NCBI GenBank assembly: GCA_902806575.1
Contig: CADCXD010000007.1
Location: forward strand, 124,001-188,000
DNA length: 64,000 nucleotides
Source of the DNA: Jackrogersella multiformis
Taxonomy: Eukaryota > Ascomycota > Sordariomycetes > Xylariales > Hypoxylaceae
Reading direction: 5' to 3'
The translations under genes were made by a program, and so were the position numbers. Position 1 is the stretch's first letter. Each line of letters opens with the position of its first letter. Positions 59,900-64,000 of this stretch are shown here, piece after piece. Below the pieces are notes generated by a model, which did not search any database, was not told the DNA's origin, and worked only from the letters and a program-made list of their open reading frames with translations.

Positions 59900-61240
59900 A
59901 TGACGACCGCAAAACCATTCAACATTGCTATTGTGGGTGGAGGTATAGCCGGAATAACACTTGCCATCGGCCTTCACAAGCAGAATGTCCCGTTCACGGT
60001 CTACGAGTCGGCGTCGAAATTTGGAGAGATCGGCGCCGGCGTAGGCTTTGGGCCAAATGCCGTGCTTGCCATGGAGCTCCTCTCACCGGAAATCGTCGAA
60101 GGATATAATCGATGCGTCACACCCCGTCGCAAAGACTGGTTCACAGTCCGCGTTGGCGACCAGCGAAAAGCCGGGCCGGACGGGGTGCTGAAGCAAAAGG
60201 AAAAGGAGGGGCTGAAAGTTGGAGATCCCATCTTCGAGATTTATTATACCAAGGAGAATTCTGCCGGCGGCGTGCACCGAGCACACTTCCTAGATGAGCT
60301 TCTGAAGTTGATACCCGACTCTGCGTCAAAGCTGGGTAAGAGGTTAGTCAACGTTACCAGCGCCACGGACGGATCACAGGATGCCGTGTTGCACTTTGCG
60401 GATGGAACGACGGCGCAACACAGTGCCGTTATTGGTTGCGACGGAATCAAATCCAAGACCAGGCAGATCCTATTGGGAGCGGATGAGGGGAAGGCATTAT
60501 TCTCTGGAAAGTATGCTTATCGGGGGTTGATACCGATGGATGAAGCTGTTGAGATGCTAGGCGAGAAGATAGCCTGCAATAGTCAGATGTTCATGGGATA
60601 TCATGGTCATCTGCTTACCTTTCCAATCGAAAAGGGGAAGACAATGAATGGTGGGTGACTTGAATGATTTCATCTTTACACGCACAACGCTAACAAACTC
60701 CATCCAGTCGTGGCCTTCAGCTCCTGCGATACATGGACGGATCCGCAATGGGTAGTAGAGACAACAAAGGAGAAAATGCTGGAAGACTTTGGAACCTGGG
60801 GCCCCATGGTGAGTAACATCGTAGCGGCCATGAAGAAGCGAGACATCTGGGCTCTTTTCAACCATCTCCCTGCGCCGACATACTACGGTTTACGTCCACG
60901 TATATGTCTTCTTGGCGACGCCGCCCATGCAACCACGCCGCACCAAGGTTCTGGTGCCGGCATGTGTATCGAAGACAGCTATATTCTGAGCCGCCTGATG
61001 GGAGAAGCCGAAAGTTCACAAGACCTAGACAAGGTGTTCAGGGCATACGACGAGGTGAGACGGCCAAGGACCCAGAAATTGGTTAAAACGAGCAAGGAGG
61101 CGGGCATGCTGTACGATTTTGAACTCGAAGGTGATGATCTCGAGGCTATTCAGAGAAATTTTGAAGCACGAATGGGCTGGATCTGGAATGTGGATTTGCA
61201 GCAAGACCTGGAAAGGGCTTTTTCGATCCTCAGAGAGTGA
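59900..61240 (+). CDS. FAD-dependent monooxygenase, salicylate-hydroxylase-like
   Basis: Two exons, 59900-60650 and 60708-61240, in phase, 427 aa. Group A flavoprotein monooxygenase. The Rossmann motif IAIVGGGIAGITLAIGLHK (GxGxxG at 13-18) is at the N-terminus. The DG motif is AVIGCDGIKSKTRQ near residues 180-193. The GD motif is CLLGDAAHATTPHQGSGAG around 317-335. A typical substrate-domain segment, SGKYAYRGLIPM, lies near residue 210. The start at 59900 (MTTAKPFNIAIVGGG) places the dinucleotide fold at the usual distance; 70 upstream in-frame codons are excluded. NAD(P)H-dependent hydroxylation of an aromatic or polyketide substrate is expected from the family. It lies head-to-tail with the hydrolase, 880 bp away. 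Confidence 0.9.
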
Positions 61241-61368
61241 TGGGTATATACCTAATGATATATTATTCACAAATGATGGTTGAATATAGGAGGGTATCTA
61301 ACCTAACCTTAAGTAATACATAAATGGCTTTGATGTCTTTTTGGGAGGAGACCAAGATCTTTTCATCG

Positions 61369-61653
61369 CTACCTACCTATATAAATTGCCAAATATTGAT
61401 CTTGAGGGTCGGTGTGTAAGAGTAACATATCATCATCTGTATCGATGTTGTATTGACAGCTATGTCCCATGACGCCCTCCAGGTCTAAGAGTAAAGCTTT
61501 GAAAATCCTACCATTCACTTGAGGTAGAGCCACACGTACCACTAGCGTGTACGAAGCGAATGTAGGCTGGGATTTGTCTGAAGTGACATAACCAAAACAG
61601 TTGAGTTGCAGGAAGGAGACTCCTATTTTCGAGCTTCCCTTCTTTCCAGTCAT
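61369..61653 (-). CDS. possible small ORF, 94 aa, unrecognised
   Basis: Open frame MTGKKGSSKIGVSFLQLNC ending DPQDQYLAIYIGR, with a fairly normal residue mix but no family I recognise. It is convergent with the FAD monooxygenase, and its stop lies close to that gene's end. It could be a small gene or chance. Confidence 0.2.
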   Translation of the reverse strand: MTGKKGSSKIGVSFLQLNCFGYVTSDKSQPTFASYTLVVRVALPQVNGRIFKALLLDLEGVMGHSCQYNIDTDDDMLLLHTDPQDQYLAIYIGR

Positions 61654-61902
61654 GAGGGAACCCTAGATCTGTCAAAGAAATAGCTGATGTCTGAATAATA
61701 GTCGGAAAGTACCCAGGTAGTTATCGTTTACCTAGGTGGAAATTAGTTAACAAGGCCGCCCTACCCTATCTACCTATCTTGCCTCTTTCTGATGTGTTAA
61801 TACATGTTACTCAGCTGGCTTCGTTATGCTTGTAATACCAACTTAAAGTACGATGGTAATTAGTAGCCAACCACCTAGGTTACAATAGGACGGCGGACAG
61901 GG

Positions 61903-61932
61903 ATTCGAATTGTTAACACTAACAATTTGAAT
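61903..61932. repeat. 13-bp inverted repeat with 4-nt loop
   Basis: Arms ATTCGAATTGTTA (61903-61915) and TAACAATTTGAAT (61920-61932) match at 12 of 13 positions around ACAC. It lies in the spacer in front of the truncated glycosyltransferase. Confidence 0.7.
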
Positions 61933-62026
61933 TAAATCATGCATACCATCCTATTCACTTGTTGAATTCTCATGAAATGAGATGCCCGTTCGACTAGCCG
62001 CCAATATTAAAAAGAACTTATGTTAA

Positions 62027-63157
62027 TCTTGTATCGTCACAAGGTCGGCGTCAAGTATCCCATATCCTGTTCCTTGGCGAAGAATACCCGAGAATATCTA
62101 CTTGACTTTGCGCTTCATCTATTCAGTTCTCTCGATGCCGGAAATAAAGAAGAAGCAGGCCTTTCTCAAGTCCAAAGGCCTTTCAGATCCTATCAATTTC
62201 TACAATCTTCATCGTCCTGAGGTGCCCTGGTTTACGCAAACTCTGCCTGGGGCATCACGACCCCTTTATAAGGTTCCACAGAATGTCAGCTCTCTAGGAC
62301 CGATGTCCCTTTCTCTTGGGGAAGCGTCGGAGCAGGACCCTAATATGGTAGATTGGTTGGCCAATCAGCCAACCATACTTATCAACTTCGGGAGTGGATT
62401 CACATGGATGGAACCGAAAGCAGCAGTCATGGCTTCGGCGTTGGCCCATGTGCTCGAGCAGACTAACTTACAGGTCCTTTGGAAATTCCGGAAAGATACA
62501 AAAAATTCATTCGATAACGTGAACCGCGGTGTCGATTACGACGATGCGTTCCTCAAGCCACTCCAACCCTTCATTGATAGCGGCCGAGTGAAAATGTACC
62601 CCTGGCTATCGGTTGATCCTACGGCCCTACTAAAGACAGGACATATCATCGTCTCGGTTCACCACGGCGGCTCGGGCTGTTATCATGAAGCTATTGAGTA
62701 AGTTTCCATATTACAACGAATACATGGTCCCTCTTCGAACTACGCACCACAACCTCAAGGGGGACCGATATGTAAATGATTTCCAATCCTCCCGCATCAC
62801 CCATTTTGCATGCAGCCACTTTACAGCAAGAAACGAAAAAGAAAGGCTGACCATGAACTCTGCAACAGAGCCGGTGTACCTCAATTAGTCCTACCCCAAT
62901 GGTTTGACCTATATAACTTCGCACAGCTGACTGAAAATATCGGCGTCGGTGTCTGGGGCTGTCCGGAAACAAGCCCAGATTGGACGGTCGAGTGTCTGCA
63001 AGATGCCTTGCTCAGAGTCGTGAAAGATAAGTCTGGCCAAGAAATGAAAGAAAAGGCGAGACACTTGGAACACGTGGCTCGAAGTAGTCCAGGCCAACAA
63101 TTCGCGGCCCGTGAGATTGCTAGGCTGGCTGCCGCTGGGCAGGGCAATGGGATGTGA
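62027..63157 (+). pseudogene. UDP-glycosyltransferase lacking its N-terminal half
   Basis: Two coding blocks, about 62027-62697 and 62869-63157, join in phase to about 320 residues. They read in one frame from SIPYPVPWRRIPENIYLTLR through MPEIKKKQAFLKSKGLSDP, INFYNLHRPEVPW, ILINFGSGF, VLWKFRKDT and the UGT signature HIIVSVHHGGSGCYHEAIEA, then GVPQLVLPQWFDLYNFAQ. This is the linker plus the UDP-sugar-binding C-terminal domain of a family 1 glycosyltransferase, usually 450-530 aa. The frame is closed by TAA at 62024-62026, no ATG precedes the conserved part, and no acceptor-domain sequence is seen in the 790 bp upstream. The signature and C-domain have no stops, so the loss may be recent, or distant 5' exons were missed. 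Confidence 0.75.
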
Positions 63158-63436
63158 AAAGTTGCTTCTCCGGGCTTTGCTTAACACCCTTAAAGTGCTT
63201 AAATGGGATAACACTGTAATGAATCATCTAGAGTGTGCGCCTTTATTGGACTGGAGCGCAACAGCTTTAGAGAGCCGCTCCCGTAGATCAAAAAGGGGCG
63301 ATTAGCATTCTCATACTATACGAACGTCTGAGCGACCTTTACCTACATGGTGAAGACTTTATTAAGAAGCTTTTCTCCCTCCAAGTGGGCCTTCTGTTAT
63401 AACTAGATCTCTCAAATAAAACCCTCACAGCGTATT
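63158..63436. other. short convergent spacer
   Basis: 3' flanks of the glycosyltransferase remnant (+) and the dehydrogenase (-). No gene is seen. Confidence 0.5.
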
Positions 63437-64000
63437 TCAAGCATCCCGTGGCTCCGTCGCCTTCCCCTGCTCCTTACACCACTTGACAGACCGCCTGATA
63501 CCCTCTTGCAAACTCACCAGCGGCTCATATCCTAACCTTTCCTTCGCCTTTGAGATGTCATAATAGCGCGTCATACAGCTGAAGGTTACCCTTTGACTGT
63601 TGAACGTGGCGGGCTTTCGAACAAGAGCGAAATATGCCTCGCTGACGAGGGCGAGTATCATTGCAAGAAGCTGAGGAATTATCCAAACGCGGCGCATATC
63701 ATAGGAGCATCCTGCCTCGGCCCAGACGGCGCGGGCAAAGTCCCAGAAATAAACCGGGCTGTCGTTGGTGATGAAGAAGCATTCTCCGTCCACGTCCGAC
63801 TTGGAGTTGTCCAGAAGTGCTTCCGCCGTGAGAAGATGGCCGTGAGCGACGTTCTCAACATAAGTGAAGTCGAAAAGATTCTCGTTTTCTCCAAGTTGAA
63901 AGTAATGTTTGCCTTCACTGTAGATGTCGATGAGTCTTGGTATTATCATTAGATCGCTCTCTCCGATAATCGCAGAGGGTCGGATGACGGGTCGCATATG
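63437..64000 (-). CDS. 3-beta-HSD / sterol-4-alpha-carboxylate 3-dehydrogenase-like, 3' part
   Basis: The gene runs off the right edge; only the C-terminal 188 codons are present. It reads HMRPVIRPSAIIGESD, MIPRLIDIYSEGKHYFQLGE, the family block NLFDFTYVENVAHGHLLTAE, GECFFITNDSPVYFWDFARA, and RVTFSCMTRYYDISKAKERL with GYEPLVSLQEGIRRSVKWCK. These are hallmarks of the extended short-chain dehydrogenase group that includes Erg26 (C-4 demethylation of sterols) and related NAD-dependent 3-hydroxysteroid dehydrogenases. The hydrophobic segment IIPQLLAMILALVSEAYFAL could be membrane-associated. The N-terminal Rossmann fold and YxxxK site lie outside the window. It may be a tailoring enzyme or a housekeeping sterol gene. 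Confidence 0.85.
   Translation of the reverse strand, partial: HMRPVIRPSAIIGESDLMIIPRLIDIYSEGKHYFQLGENENLFDFTYVENVAHGHLLTAEALLDNSKSDVDGECFFITNDSPVYFWDFARAVWAEAGCSYDMRRVWIIPQLLAMILALVSEAYFALVRKPATFNSQRVTFSCMTRYYDISKAKERLGYEPLVSLQEGIRRSVKWCKEQGKATEPRDA

Larger units (their letters stand above)
61241..62026. other. intergenic, contains a near-perfect palindrome
   Basis: No N-terminal half for the following glycosyltransferase is visible. A 94-codon minus-strand frame (61369-61653) starting MTGKKGSSKIGVSFLQLNC is unrecognised and may be chance. Confidence 0.5.

Overview
The window is nuclear DNA of a filamentous ascomycete (Pezizomycotina, most likely a Sordariomycete). The evidence is the short GT..AG introns of about 50-200 nt, Pezizomycotina-type proteins (a Clr5-domain protein, CreC, CreD, a cysteine-rich metallothionein-like protein), a fungal highly reducing polyketide synthase, and long gene-poor spacers full of the palindrome TACCTAGGTA. 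Exon joins below were read by eye from splice sites, reading phase and family resemblance; no search was run. I recognised no transposon, rRNA, tRNA or CRISPR, but a hand reading cannot exclude a tRNA.

Left part (0-40 kb) is mainly housekeeping. It holds the proteasome lid subunit rpn7 (-), mRNA cap guanine-N7 methyltransferase (+), a Clr5-domain protein (-), a Slm1-like BAR-PH protein (-), the arrestin creD (-), the WD40 protein creC (-), the mitochondrial Rho GTPase gem1 (+), a cytochrome-c-peroxidase-like enzyme (+), the SUMO ligase nse2 (-), an unrecognised protein (-), a secreted protein (-), a metallothionein-like protein (+), the Ran exchange factor RCC1/Pim1 (+) and a small membrane protein (+). 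CreC and CreD act in the same carbon-catabolite-repression and ubiquitin circuit (CreB-CreC deubiquitinase against CreD-HulA ubiquitin ligase). Here they are neighbouring genes on the same strand, separated by a 5.3 kb gene-free gap.

Right part (41-64 kb) looks like a secondary-metabolism region. A complete ten-exon highly reducing PKS (KS-AT-DH-cMT-ER-KR-ACP, about 2515 aa) is followed by a LaeA/TdiE-type methyltransferase with two micro-exons, a secreted beta-lactamase-like serine hydrolase, an FAD monooxygenase, a UDP-glycosyltransferase that lacks its N-terminal half, and the 3' part of a 3-beta-HSD/sterol-decarboxylase-type dehydrogenase running off the right edge. Spacers of 0.3-3 kb, no P450, transporter or pathway regulator in view, and the truncated glycosyltransferase mean that membership of a single cluster is inference. 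The product cannot be named from the sequence.
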